NCBI GenBank assembly: GCA_963723455.1
Contig: CAVRQM010000001.1
Coordinates: 1,116,001 to 1,180,000 of the forward strand
Length of the DNA stretch: 64,000 bases
DNA from: CAVRQM01 sp963723455
Lineage (GTDB): Bacteria > Pseudomonadota > Alphaproteobacteria > Acetobacterales > Acetobacteraceae
Direction: 5' to 3'
This document shows, piece by piece, positions 17,498-26,143 of this stretch. The notes under the pieces were generated by a model, which worked only from the letters and a program-made list of their open reading frames with translations, searched no databases and had not been told where the DNA came from. The position numbers and the translations under genes are program-made. Position 1 is the stretch's first letter. Each line of letters starts with the position of its first letter.

Positions 17498-18506
17498 CGC
17501 GCCGGCTGCTGCTTGCCGCGCTGCTGCTGGCCTGCCCGGGCCCGGGCCCGGGCGCATCGGCGCAGGGGATCGACCTGTCGAGCGGCGGGCCGGTGCAGGT
17601 CACCGCGCGCGACGGGTTCGAGTGGCGGGAGAACCAGCAGGAGGTGATCGCGACCGGCGACGCTCGCGCGGTGCGCGGCACCGTGACGGTGCTGGCCGAC
17701 CGGCTGATCGCGCATTACCGCAAGAAGGCGGGCGCCGCGACGGCGACGCCGGCGGCGGCGGCGGCGAGCCAGCCGGCGGCCGCGCCCCAATCTGCCGGCA
17801 ACGCGCTGAACGAGGCTGACAACGGCGATACCGAGGTGTACCGGCTGGAGGCGGACGGGCATGTGCGGATCGTCACGCCGACCGACGAGGCGGTGGCCGA
17901 TCATGCGATCTACGACATCGACCAGGCGGTGCTGATCCTGACCGGCCACGCGATGAAGCTGACCACGCCGCAGGACGTGCTGACGGCGCGCGACAGCATG
18001 GATACTGGTCGCAGAAGCACATGGCGGTGGGCCGCGGCGATGCCGTGGTGGTGACCAGCGACGCCAAGCGGCTGTCGGCCGACGTCCTGGTGGGCTACAC
18101 CAGCGACCCGAACGCGGCCGCCGCGCCCGGCGCTACTGCCCCGGCCCCTGGCAGCGCCGCCGCGCCGGCCAGGCCGGGGGCCGATCCGCTCGCCGCCTCG
18201 GCCGGCAAGCTGCAGCGGGTGGAGGCCTACGGCAATGTCGAGGTGCGCACCGTGGCCGACACCGTGCGCGGCGATCGCGGCCTGTACCTGCCCGATACCG
18301 GCCTGGCGCGCATCGTCGGCCATGTCCGCATCACGCACGGCCAGAACCAGTTGAACGGGCCGGCCGCCGACATCAACATGAAGACCGGCATCGCCCACAT
18401 CATCAGCGCGCCGAACGCGCGCGTCGAGGGCATCATCATGCCCGCCGACGCCAATGCGCCGTCCGCGGCCAAGCCGGGCGCCGCCGCGAGGAAGCCGGCA
18501 CAGTGA
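17494..18506 (+). CDS. lptA: LPS transport periplasmic protein LptA (one frameshift)
   Basis: About 337 residues after adding one missing base. A signal peptide (MTRRLLLAALLLACPGPG) leads into an OstA-type fold: VTARDGFEWRENQQEVIATGDARAV, HAIYDIDQAVLILTG, TARDSM. The frame breaks at about 18003; inserting one base in ATGGATACTGG restores DSMEYWSQKHMAVGRGDAVV, the normal family continuation. The second half ends with RITHGQNQLNGPAADINM. The gene overlaps lptC and lptB by 4 bp on each side. LptA bridges inner and outer membranes for LPS. Because the gene should be essential, the break is probably a sequencing error. Confidence 0.88.
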
Positions 18507-19296
18507 ACCAGGTGCGGCCCGACCTGCCGGGCGAGGTGCAGCGCCAGGAGCGACGCGCGTCGCGCACCACCGCGGCCGAGTCCGGCCTGTCCGCCCGCGC
18601 GGTCGGCAAATCGTTCAAGAAGCGCCCGGTGGTGCGCAACGTCACTGTATCGGTGCGGCGCGGCGAGGCGGTGGGCCTGCTCGGGCCGAACGGCGCCGGC
18701 AAGACCACCACGTTCTACATGATCGTGGGCCTGGTGCGCCCGGATGTCGGCAGCATCAAGCTCGACGGGGCCGACATCACCGGCCTGCCGATGTATCGCC
18801 GGGCGCGGCTGGGCATCGGCTACCTGCCGCAGGAGGCCAGCGTGTTCCGCGGCCTGAACGTCGAGCAGAACATCATGGCCGCGCTGGAGGTGGTCGACCA
18901 GGCCGATCGCGCAAGCGCATGCTGGACGCGCTGCTGGCCGAGTTAGAAATCGGCCATCTGCGCCGCACGCCGGCCCTGGCGCTGTCGGGCGGCGAGCGGC
19001 GGCGGGTGGAGATCGCCCGCGCGCTGGCCTCGCAGCCCAGCTACATGCTGCTGGACGAGCCGCTGGCCGGCATCGACCCGATCTCGGTCGGCGAAATCCG
19101 CGACATCGTTGGCCATCTCAAGGAACGCAACATCGGCGTGCTGATCACCGACCACAACGTGCGTGAAACACTAGAGATCATCGACCGGGCGTACATCATG
19201 CACGACGGCGCGGTGCTGATGGAGGGCCGCCCCGAGCAGGTGGTGGCGAACGAGGACGTGCGGCGCGTGTACCTGGGCGAAAGGTTCAGTCTGTAG
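18503..19296 (+). CDS. lptB: LPS export ABC transporter ATPase LptB (one frameshift)
   Basis: About 264 residues once one missing base near 18909 is restored (QADRA then RKRMLDALLAEL). Walker A GPNGAGKTTT (about 61-70), Q-loop GYLPQEASVFRGL, signature LSGGERRRVEIARAL, Walker B MLLDEPLAGIDP and switch His in LITDHNVRET are all present across the two frames. It powers LPS extraction through LptBFG. The GTG start overlaps the lptA stop. A longer N-terminus (~30 residues before ARAVGKSF) is usual in alphaproteobacteria. Frameshift in an essential gene, so probably a sequence error. Confidence 0.9.
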
Positions 19297-19443
19297 CGTC
19301 GCGCCCATGCCGCCGCCCCGCCGCGCGATCTGGCGCGCCCGCGCCGTTCAGCACGATTCTTGCTTGCCAGCGCGGCCGCCGCGCGCTGCATTGGGATCGT
19401 ACCGCTCCTGTCGGTCCCGACGCCCTCTCTGAAGCGCAGCATC

Positions 19444-20982
19444 ATGGCTCTCGGCCCCCACCTCGCTCTCCGGCAATCGCAGTCGCTGGTGATGACCCCG
19501 CAGCTGCGGCAGGCCATCCAGCTGCTGCAATTCTCCAATCTGGAGGTGTCCGCCTTCATCGAGCAGGAGCTGGAGCGCAATCCGATGCTGGAGGCGGACA
19601 CGGGCCCTGCCGACGATTGGGGCGGCGAGGAGCGGCCGGCGCCCGATCAGCGTGCGCCGGCCAGGGCGGACGCGACCGCGGCCGCAGCGGACGGCTATGC
19701 CGAGCCGCTGCCGCCCGCCGACCTGGCCGACATCGCCCGGTCCGACACGCTGGCCGCCGCATCCGAGCCGCTCGATGCGGTGCATGCGGAAGCGTACGAT
19801 CCCGGCGGCGCGTCGGACGGCGCCCCGCCGCCGGGGCGTGGCGCCGGGGCCAATGGCGGCGACGGCGAGGCGCGCGGCATCGACGAATACGCGCCGGCGC
19901 AGACCACGCTGCGCGAGCACCTGGCGATGCAGATCCGGCTGGCCTTCGCCGATCCGGCCGACCGGCTGATCGCCGGCCAGCTGCTGGCCGGGCTGGAGCC
20001 GAGCGGCCGGCTGGCGCTGGATCCCGCGCATCTGGCCGCCGCGCTGGCCACCAGCGTCGATCGGGTCGAGGCGGTGCGCGCGACGATGCTGCGCTTTGAT
20101 CCGACCGGCATGTTCGCCCGCGACCTGCGCGAGTGCCTGGCGGCCCAGCTTGCCGAGCAGAACCGGCTGGACCCGGCAATGGCCGCGCTGCTGGACAATC
20201 TCGACCTGCTGGCCGCGCGCCAGACGCGGCGGCTGATGGAGCTGTGCGGGGTCGATGCCGCCGACATGGCCGACATGGTGGCCGAGATCCGACGGCTGGA
20301 CCCCAAGCCGGGGGCGGCGTTCGATGCCGGCCCGCTGATCCCGGTGGTGCCGGACGTGCTGATGCGCACGCTGCCGGGCGGCGAGTGGCTGCTGGAGCTG
20401 AATCCGGAGACGATGCCGCGGGTGCTGGTCAACCAGACGTTTTCCGCGCGCGTGCTGACCCGCGCCTCACGCGAGGAAAAGGCGTTCGTCACCGAGAAGC
20501 TGCAGACCGCGAACTGGCTGGTGAAGTCGCTGCAACAACGCGCCGAGACGATCCTGAAGGTGGCGGTCGAGATCGTGCGCCAGCAGGACGGCTTCCTGCG
20601 CCGCGGCGTCGGCCATCTGCGCCCGCTGATCCTGCGCGACATCGCCGATGCGGTGGAGATGCATGAGAGCACCGTCAGCCGGGTGACCGCGAACAAGTAT
20701 ATCGCCACTCCGCGCGGCATCTTCGAGCTGAAATACTTCTTCACCACGGCGATCGCCGGGACCGATGGCGGCGAGAGCCACAGCGCCGAGGCGGTGCGCT
20801 GGCGGATCCGGGCGATGGTGGCGGCCGAGACGCCGGAGGCGGTGCTGTCGGACGACGCCATCGTGACGGCGCTGCGCGGCGAGGGCGTGGACATCGCCCG
20901 CCGGACCGTGGCCAAATACCGCGAGGCGTTGCGCATCCCAAGCTCGGTGCAACGCAAACGGGAGAAGGCCGAACCGGTCTGA
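19444..20982 (+). CDS. rpoN: RNA polymerase sigma-54 factor
   Basis: 512 residues. Region I is the Gln/Leu-rich LALRQSQSLVMTPQLRQAIQLL with EQELERNPML (about 6-50). Acidic region II follows, then the core-binding domain and DNA-binding region with HESTVSRVTANKYIATPRG and the RpoN box ARRTVAKYRE near residue 490. It directs transcription from -24/-12 promoters with an enhancer-binding protein; a good such promoter lies in this window before urtA. Place between lptB and hpf is conserved in alphaproteobacteria. Start at 19444; upstream residues in the same frame look non-coding. Confidence 0.95.
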   Translation: MALGPHLALRQSQSLVMTPQLRQAIQLLQFSNLEVSAFIEQELERNPMLEADTGPADDWGGEERPAPDQRAPARADATAAAADGYAEPLPPADLADIARSDTLAAASEPLDAVHAEAYDPGGASDGAPPPGRGAGANGGDGEARGIDEYAPAQTTLREHLAMQIRLAFADPADRLIAGQLLAGLEPSGRLALDPAHLAAALATSVDRVEAVRATMLRFDPTGMFARDLRECLAAQLAEQNRLDPAMAALLDNLDLLAARQTRRLMELCGVDAADMADMVAEIRRLDPKPGAAFDAGPLIPVVPDVLMRTLPGGEWLLELNPETMPRVLVNQTFSARVLTRASREEKAFVTEKLQTANWLVKSLQQRAETILKVAVEIVRQQDGFLRRGVGHLRPLILRDIADAVEMHESTVSRVTANKYIATPRGIFELKYFFTTAIAGTDGGESHSAEAVRWRIRAMVAAETPEAVLSDDAIVTALRGEGVDIARRTVAKYREALRIPSSVQRKREKAEPV

Positions 20983-21046
20983 CAGCATGGCTGTCATGGA
21001 TCGGACGGCGGTCCCGAACCTTCGCCGCCTTCGTGAGGACCCCGCC

Positions 21047-21643
21047 ATGCAGATCACGGTCTCAGGCAAGCAGGTGGATCTGTCGGACGCGCTGCGGGTG
21101 CGCGTGTCCCAGCAGCTGGAGACGATCGCCGGGAAATTCTTCGACCACGCGCTGGAGGCGAACGTCACCTTCAGCCGCGCCCGCAGCTTTTTCTGCTGCG
21201 ATATCAACGTGCATGCCGGCCGCGGGCTGACGCTGCGCGGCGAGGGCGAGGCCGCCGACGCCAACGGGGCGTTCGACGACGCGGCCGAGCACATCGCCAA
21301 GCGGCTGCGCCGCTACCGCCGGCGGATCAACGAGCATGCGCGCGACGTGGGCGCGCGCGAGAAGCCGCAGGCCGCGCGGCAGTACATCCTGCGCCAGGAG
21401 GACGAGCCGGACGGGGTGGCCGGGTCCGATGGCGCGATGCCGGCGGCGGCCTATGCCACGGTGATCGCCGAGGCGCCGGCGGAGATCGCCCGGCTGTCGG
21501 TCAGCGATGCGGTGATGCGGATGGATCTTGCCGACCAGCCGGTGCTGATGTTCCGCAACAGCACCAACGGCGAGCTGAACGTGGTCTATCGCCGCAGCGA
21601 CGGGCATATCGGCTGGATCGACCCGGCCGGCGGGCAGGCCTGA
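21047..21643 (+). CDS. hpf: Ribosome hibernation promoting factor, long form
   Basis: 198 residues. The N-terminal S30AE domain (about 1-100; MQITVSGKQVDLSDALRVRV, FDDAAEHIAKRLRRYRRRI) is joined by a linker to the dimerising C-terminal domain (about 140-198; SDAVMRMDLADQPVLMFRNS, GELNVVYRRSDGHIGWIDP). The long form promotes 100S ribosome dimers in stationary phase. Start ATG follows GTGAGGACC. Follows rpoN as usual, but ptsN, often next, is not here. Confidence 0.94.
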   Translation: MQITVSGKQVDLSDALRVRVSQQLETIAGKFFDHALEANVTFSRARSFFCCDINVHAGRGLTLRGEGEAADANGAFDDAAEHIAKRLRRYRRRINEHARDVGAREKPQAARQYILRQEDEPDGVAGSDGAMPAAAYATVIAEAPAEIARLSVSDAVMRMDLADQPVLMFRNSTNGELNVVYRRSDGHIGWIDPAGGQA

Positions 21644-21660
21644 GACGTCCGGCGGTCGGC

Positions 21661-21678
21661 GGCGGCCGTCCGGCCGCC
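21661..21678. terminator. Possible bidirectional terminator hairpin
   Basis: GGCGGCCG and CGGCCGCC form a perfect 8-bp inverted repeat with a 2-nt centre. It lies between the convergent hpf and DUF1150 genes, 17 bp after the hpf stop. No T-run is present, so it may be only a GC-rich stem. Confidence 0.4.
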
Positions 21679-21689
21679 GCGAGTGGCCC

Positions 21690-21957
21690 TCAGTGGACCA
21701 GCGCGGCGGCCATCTCGTGTTCCAGGATGGCGGCGACAGCCGAGATCCTGATCGCCGGCCACCGCCATCGGCTCGCCATCGGCGGCGTGGATGGCGTAGG
21801 CGCGGGTGCCGTTCATCATCACCGGCTTGACATAGGCGACCTGCGAGACGCCGAGCTGGGCCAGCTGCTCCTGTGACAGATGGCGGATGTCCAGGCGCCT
21901 GGCGGTGGACTGGTCGATGCCCGACACGGTGGCGTCGGTATCGCGAGGGGTGGCCAT
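21690..21957 (-). CDS. DUF1150 family protein (one frameshift)
   Basis: About 88 residues after removing one extra G at about 21744. The frame LSQEQLAQLGVSQVAYVKPVMMNGTRAYAIHAADGEPM is the DUF1150 core. After GDQDL the corrected frame gives AVAAILEHEMAAALVH and stop, the normal family ending, whereas the uncorrected frame runs 123 residues into hpf antisense. DUF1150 genes regularly sit next to small heat-shock genes in alphaproteobacteria; function unknown. It lies 92 bp downstream of hsp20 on the same strand. Confidence 0.82.
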
Positions 21958-22049
21958 GAAAAAAATCCTCCTTGCTGAGCGGCGCCCCCGGTCAGGGCAA
22001 CGCCCGCCACAGCGAATGGTTTGAGGTGCGGATGCGCCGGCGTCGCGCG

Positions 22050-22520
22050 TCAGGCTTCGGCGTCCGGCTCCAGGATCCCGGCGGCGCCGCCGGCCGCGCC
22101 CTGGGCCGCGGCCGGCTTGTCGATGCGGATGGTGCGGACGCGGCTTTCCGGCTGCGGGCGGGCCAGATCGACGTGCAGCAGGCCGCTGTCGAGCCAGGCG
22201 CCGCGCACCTCGATGCCCTCCGCCATCACAAAGGCGCGCTGGAACTGGCGGGCGGCGATGCCGCGGTGCAGGAACACGCGGCCCTGGCTGTCGTCGGTCT
22301 GGCGACCGCGGATGACCAGCTGGTTGTCCTCCTGCGTGATCTGCAGGTCGTCCATCGTGAACCCCGCCACCGCCAAGGTGATGCGCAATCCGGTCGGCCC
22401 GGTCTGCTCGATGTTGTACGGAGGATACCCGTCGGGAGTGGTTTTGGATGCACGCTCCAGCATCTGCTCGAGGTGGTCGAACCCCAGAAATAATGGCGAC
22501 GTGAACACGCGCGCGGTCAT
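22050..22520 (-). CDS. Hsp20/IbpA-family small heat-shock protein
   Basis: 156 residues. Start MTARVFTSPLFLGFDHLEQML and YPPYNIEQTG are typical of the alphaproteobacterial IbpA group. The alpha-crystallin domain (about 30-130) has LAVAGFTMDDLQITQEDNQ, RGIAARQFQRAFVMAEGI and GLLHVDLARP. ATP-independent holdase for unfolding proteins. I chose the ATG at 22520; an upstream in-frame ATG would add 40 residues from the promoter region. A sigma-32-like promoter is visible upstream. Confidence 0.92.
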   Translation of the reverse strand: MTARVFTSPLFLGFDHLEQMLERASKTTPDGYPPYNIEQTGPTGLRITLAVAGFTMDDLQITQEDNQLVIRGRQTDDSQGRVFLHRGIAARQFQRAFVMAEGIEVRGAWLDSGLLHVDLARPQPESRVRTIRIDKPAAAQGAAGGAAGILEPDAEA

Positions 22521-22578
22521 CGGGCCCCCTCCTGCGAGCGAAGCGTCAGCGGGCCCCGCGATCGGCGACCCGGCAGCG

Positions 22579-22610
22579 CTGAGATTGGCATGTCCGACCC
22601 GGGTTGCAAC
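22579..22610 (-). promoter_or_regulatory. Candidate heat-shock (sigma-32/RpoH) promoter for hsp20
   Basis: On the minus strand GTTG, an 18-bp spacer, and CCAATCTCAG. The alphaproteobacterial RpoH consensus is CTTG-N17/18-CYTATNTNNG, so one base differs in each box. It ends about 59 bp before the hsp20 ATG. Confidence 0.45.
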
Positions 22611-22639
22611 CGGGGGGCGGCGATCGCTAAATCCTGGCA

Positions 22640-23227
22640 ATGATGCCCGAACTGCCCGCCGAAACCGTGAACGTCGCGCCGGAGGCGGCGGCGCCGCCGG
22701 CGCCCGTGCTGCCGATCCTGCTGGCGCCGAACCCGGCGCTGAAGGCCCGCACGCGACTGGTGCGCGGCGCCGACGCCGAGGCGGTGCGCGCGCTGGTCCC
22801 GCGCATGTTCGCCACGATGTACCATGCCCCCGGAATCGGCCTGGCGGCGCCGCAGGTGGGCAGCACGCTGCGCCTGGCCGTGGTCGATCTGATGCCCGGC
22901 GACGCGCCCTCGCCGCTCGTGCTGGTCAATCCCGAAGTGGTCGGCCGCAGCGACGAGACGGCCACCCGCGAGGAAGGCTGCCTGAGCCTGCCCGGTCACT
23001 ACGCCGACGTTACCCGGCCGGCGCGGGTCAGGATCCGCTACGAGGACGCGACCGGGGCGCGGCGCGAGATCGAGGCCGACGGCCTGCTCGCCGCCTGCCT
23101 GCAGCATGAGATCGACCATCTGGACGGGGTGCTGTTCGTCGATCACCTGTCGGTGCTAAAGCGAAACATGATCCTGCGCCGGATGGCCAAGGAGCAGCGT
23201 CAGAAGGCTGCCGAACTCGCCCGCTAG
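22640..23227 (+). CDS. def: Peptide deformylase
   Basis: 195 residues. The three metal-site motifs are present: GIGLAAPQVG, EGCLSLPG (Cys ligand) and HEIDHLDG (His ligands and catalytic Glu). The enzyme removes the N-formyl group from new proteins. Length is slightly long because of an alanine/proline-rich N-terminus of about 25 residues. Two adjacent ATGs at 22640 and 22643 are possible starts. fmt begins immediately after the stop codon, so def-fmt-truA form an operon. Confidence 0.95.
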   Translation: MMPELPAETVNVAPEAAAPPAPVLPILLAPNPALKARTRLVRGADAEAVRALVPRMFATMYHAPGIGLAAPQVGSTLRLAVVDLMPGDAPSPLVLVNPEVVGRSDETATREEGCLSLPGHYADVTRPARVRIRYEDATGARREIEADGLLAACLQHEIDHLDGVLFVDHLSVLKRNMILRRMAKEQRQKAAELAR

Positions 23228-24145
23228 ATGGGCCAGCCGCTCCGCCTCGCCTTCATGGGCAGCCCGGATTTCGCCGTGCCGGCGCTGCAGGCGCTGCACG
23301 ATGCCGGGCACGACGTGCGCGCCGTGTATTGCCAGCCGCCGCGCCCGGCCGGGCGCGGCCGGGCGGTGCGGCGCTGTGCGGTGCAGGTGCGCGCCGAGGC
23401 ACTGGGGCTGGCGGTGCGCACGCCGGCGCGGCTGCGCCGGGCGGCCGACGCGCACGCGGCGTTCGCGGCGCTCGATCTGGATGCCGCGGTGGTGGCGGCG
23501 TACGGGCTGATCCTGCCGCCGGAGATGCTGGCCGCGCCGCGCCGCGGCTGCCTGAACATCCACGCCAGCCTGCTGCCGCGCTGGCGCGGCGCGGCGCCGA
23601 TCCAGGCGGCGATTTTGGCCGGGGATGCGACCAGCGGCGTCACCGTCATGCAGATGGATGCCGGCCTGGACACCGGGCCGATGCTGCTGCGCGCCGAGGT
23701 GGCGATCGGGCCGCGCATGACGGCGGCGGCACTGCACGACGCGCTGGCCGCGCTCGGGCCGCGTCTGGTGCTGCGCGCCCTGGCCGACCCGCCGCCGCCG
23801 GTGGCCCAGCCGGCGCAGGGCGCGAGCTATGCCGAGAAGCTGACGCGCGAGAGCGGGCGGCTGGACTGGACGCGGGATGCGGCGGCGCTGGACCGGCAGG
23901 TGCGCGCGTTCGATCCGTGGCCGGGCACGTTCACCGGCATGGCCGGGGAGGCGCTGAAGATCCTGGCTGCCGAGCCGGCCGAGGGAGACGGGCCGCCCGG
24001 AGTCGTGCTGGACGACGCGCCGCGCGTGGCGTGCGGCGACGGCGCGCTGCGGCTGCTGCGGGTGCAGGCGGCCGGACGCGAGGCGATGGACGCGGCGGCG
24101 TTCCTGCGCGGCCACCGGCTGCCGCCCGGCTTCGTGCTGGGCTGA
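23228..24145 (+). CDS. fmt: Methionyl-tRNA formyltransferase
   Basis: 305 residues. FMGSPDFAVPALQAL at the N-terminus, the catalytic Asn-His pair in LNIHASLLPRWRGAAPIQ, and the Asp region QMDAGLDTGPML are characteristic. The C-terminal OB domain begins at about 205 (SYAEKLTRESGRLDW, VRAFDPWPG). It formylates initiator Met-tRNA and is the partner of peptide deformylase. The loop after CQPPRPAGRGR is Arg-rich as in the family. Stop overlaps the truA ATG by one base. Confidence 0.95.
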   Translation: MGQPLRLAFMGSPDFAVPALQALHDAGHDVRAVYCQPPRPAGRGRAVRRCAVQVRAEALGLAVRTPARLRRAADAHAAFAALDLDAAVVAAYGLILPPEMLAAPRRGCLNIHASLLPRWRGAAPIQAAILAGDATSGVTVMQMDAGLDTGPMLLRAEVAIGPRMTAAALHDALAALGPRLVLRALADPPPPVAQPAQGASYAEKLTRESGRLDWTRDAAALDRQVRAFDPWPGTFTGMAGEALKILAAEPAEGDGPPGVVLDDAPRVACGDGALRLLRVQAAGREAMDAAAFLRGHRLPPGFVLG

Positions 24146-24924
24146 TGCCCCGCTACGCGCTGCTGATCGAGTATGACGGGGCCGGCTTCGTCGGCTGGCA
24201 GCGCCAGGCCGCCGGCGCCTCGATCCAGGCGGCGCTGGAGGCGGCGGCCTCGCACCTGGCGTCCGGGGCGCCGGTCGCCAGCGTGGTCGCCGGGCGCACC
24301 GATGCCGGCGTGCATGCCGCCGGCCAGGTGGCGCATATCGACCTGCCGCGCGAGCGGCCGCCCGACCGGGTGCGCGACGCGCTGAACTTCTACCTGCAGC
24401 CGCACCGCATCGCGGTGCTGCGCGCGGCGGCGGTCGATGCGGAGTGGAACGCGCGGTTCTCGGCGATCGGGCGGCGCTACGTCTATCGCGTGCTGAATCG
24501 GCGCGCCCGCCCGGCGCTGCTGGCCGGACGGGCCTGGCACGTCGCCCCGCGGCTGGACGAGGCCGCCATGCAGTCCGCCGCCGCGCTGCTGATCGGCAGG
24601 CACGATTTCACCTCGTTCCGCGCCGCCGCGTGCCAGGCGGCATCGCCGTGGCGGACGCTGGACCGGCTGGCGGTGCAGCGCCGCGGCGCGATGATCGAGA
24701 TCGAGGCCGAGGCGCGCAGCTTCCTGCACCATCAGGTGCGCAACATGGTCGGCACGCTGGCCCTGGTCGGGCACGGGCGCTGGCCGCCGGAGCGGGTGGG
24801 ACGGGCGCTGGACGCGCGCGACCGCGCCGCCGCCGGTCCGACCGCGCCGCCGGACGGGCTGGTGCTGGACGCGGTGCGCTATGCGCGCGACCCGTTCGGC
24901 GAGGGTTGGCCTGGTTCAGGCTAA
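24145..24924 (+). CDS. truA: tRNA pseudouridine(38-40) synthase
   Basis: 259 residues. YALLIEYDGAGFVGWQRQ opens the protein, the catalytic Asp is in AGRTDAGVHA (about residue 54), and RRYVYRVLNR and ARSFLHHQVRNMVGTL complete the family set. It modifies U38-U40 in the anticodon stem-loop of many tRNAs. TGATG stop-start overlap with fmt indicates coupling. In related genomes dap genes are often close; here a Fic gene and an accessory patch separate truA from a convergent dapE block. Confidence 0.95.
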   Translation: MPRYALLIEYDGAGFVGWQRQAAGASIQAALEAAASHLASGAPVASVVAGRTDAGVHAAGQVAHIDLPRERPPDRVRDALNFYLQPHRIAVLRAAAVDAEWNARFSAIGRRYVYRVLNRRARPALLAGRAWHVAPRLDEAAMQSAAALLIGRHDFTSFRAAACQAASPWRTLDRLAVQRRGAMIEIEAEARSFLHHQVRNMVGTLALVGHGRWPPERVGRALDARDRAAAGPTAPPDGLVLDAVRYARDPFGEGWPGSG

Positions 24925-24942
24925 TCCCGCTACAATGCCGCC

Positions 24943-25740
24943 ATGCTGGCCGACATCGTGAAGAGCGTCGAAGACAAGAAAGCGGAGCTTGATCGTCTGC
25001 GTCCGCGCGGCGGCCTGTCCAACCTGGAGCATTCGCACGATCTCGAACTGACCTACACGTCCAACGCAATCGAGGGGAACACGCTGAGCGCCGCCGAGAC
25101 GACGCTGGTGATCGAGCAGGGCATCACGGTCGGCGGCAAGCCGCTCAAGGATCATCTGGAAGCAATCGACCACTACGAGGCAATCCGCTCCGTGCGCGAA
25201 CTGGCCAGGCGGACGACGCCGCTTGCGGAAATGGACGTGCGAAGTCTGCATCGCCTCGTTGTGCAGCGGTCGCGTGCCGACATTGCCGGGCGCTATGCGG
25301 ATCAGGGCCGCTACGTGCTTTCAGAAAACGGGCGGCATGGTTTTCCGTCGCCCGCCGAGATTCCGGCCCTCATGGGCGACTACGCGCGTTGGCTTGCGTC
25401 CGCGCCCGCCACGCCGCAAGCCGCGTTCGATGCGCACCGCCGCCTGGTGGACATCCATCCCTTCGATGACGGCAACGGGCGCACCGCGCGTCTGCTGATG
25501 AACCTGGTCCTGATCCGGGGCGGCTATCCGCCCGTCGCCGTGCGGCCCGAAGATCGCCCGGCCTATGTCGGCGCTCTGCAACAGGCCCAGGCGGGCAAGG
25601 GAACCGACGCTTTCGACCTGCTTCTTTATCGACGTCTGGACGCGACTTTGGGGGAATATCTGAGCGCCGCGAAAGAGGCGCTGCCCCGCCCGGCACAACC
25701 CCGCGAGGCGATTAAGCCCGGCTCTGGGCCGGGGCAGTAG
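24943..25740 (+). CDS. Fic-domain protein (probable AMPylase-type, self-inhibited)
   Basis: 265 residues. The catalytic Fic motif HPFDDGNGRTAR is complete (residues 172-183), so nucleotidyl transfer to a protein hydroxyl is plausible. An N-terminal TSNAIEGNTLS (39-49) matches the inhibitory helix motif (S/T)xxxE(G/N) of class II Fic proteins, which blocks ATP gamma-phosphate binding. The target protein is unknown. It starts 18 bp after truA and could be cotranscribed. No separate antitoxin gene is seen, consistent with built-in inhibition. Codon use is similar to neighbours, unlike the AT-richer patch that follows. Confidence 0.88.
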   Translation: MLADIVKSVEDKKAELDRLRPRGGLSNLEHSHDLELTYTSNAIEGNTLSAAETTLVIEQGITVGGKPLKDHLEAIDHYEAIRSVRELARRTTPLAEMDVRSLHRLVVQRSRADIAGRYADQGRYVLSENGRHGFPSPAEIPALMGDYARWLASAPATPQAAFDAHRRLVDIHPFDDGNGRTARLLMNLVLIRGGYPPVAVRPEDRPAYVGALQQAQAGKGTDAFDLLLYRRLDATLGEYLSAAKEALPRPAQPREAIKPGSGPGQ

Positions 25741-25774
25741 CCGCTACGAAGGATTGCATAATTACGGAATACGG

Positions 25775-25936
25775 TTACGTCGTCCCGTCATGAGGCGGAG
25801 GCATCTCACGCAACGCGTCAATCAGTGCCATACCAACTGCTTTCAGAGTCAGTCCGAGACCATTTGCCGCTTGGGCGCGGGCTGCGCGAGAGAGCTTATT
25901 CACACCGGGTACGATATGACCTATATGCTTGGCCAT
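25775..25936 (-). CDS. Possible 53-residue protein
   Basis: Minus-strand frame starting MAKHIGHIVPGVNKLSRAA and ending MPPPHDGTT. It reads like a compact helical protein rather than random GC-rich translation, and third positions are mixed, as in the rest of this patch. There is no clear ribosome site. No family recognised. Confidence 0.3.
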   Translation of the reverse strand: MAKHIGHIVPGVNKLSRAARAQAANGLGLTLKAVGMALIDALREMPPPHDGTT

Positions 25937-26011
25937 CAAGCACAAAGGACAGTTAGCGTGGAACCCCCTGAAATAGGGGATTCCGCGCGCCCTCCTGACC
26001 TGCTATAGAAC

Positions 26012-26080
26012 TGGGGCGGGTGGGGCTCGAACCCACACATCCGGGATTACGAATCCCGGCCCGGTCCAATCGGCCGCCCC
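26012..26080 (-). tRNA. tRNA-like gene, anticodon CGT (Thr?), shortened D arm
   Basis: Minus strand: acceptor GGGGCGG pairs perfectly with CCGCCCC. The anticodon stem CGGGA/TCCCG has the loop TTCGTAA (anticodon CGT, would read Thr ACG). The T arm GTGGG/CCCAC has loop TTCGAGC. Only 15 nt lie between acceptor and anticodon stems, so the D arm is contracted and lacks a normal four-pair stem. No CCA is encoded. It could be a degenerate or mobile-element tRNA rather than a decoding one. Confidence 0.5.
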
Positions 26081-26143
26081 GCAATACGACGCGGGCTTCG
26101 GGCTGCTCGAACAGCACGAAGCCTGGCCTGATAGGCTATGTTC

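Noticed and set aside
17494..19296. Programmed ribosomal frameshifting in lptA and lptB
   Set aside because: No slippery sequence or conserved stimulatory structure is seen, and orthologues are single-frame; the positions differ between genes.
24943..25936. Fic toxin plus separate antitoxin pair
   Set aside because: The 53-codon frame is on the opposite strand and lacks the inhibitory motif, which is already inside the Fic protein.
25754..26008. 84-codon plus-strand frame downstream of fic
   Set aside because: No motif or ribosome site; the opposite-strand 53-codon frame reads more like a protein, and neither is strong.
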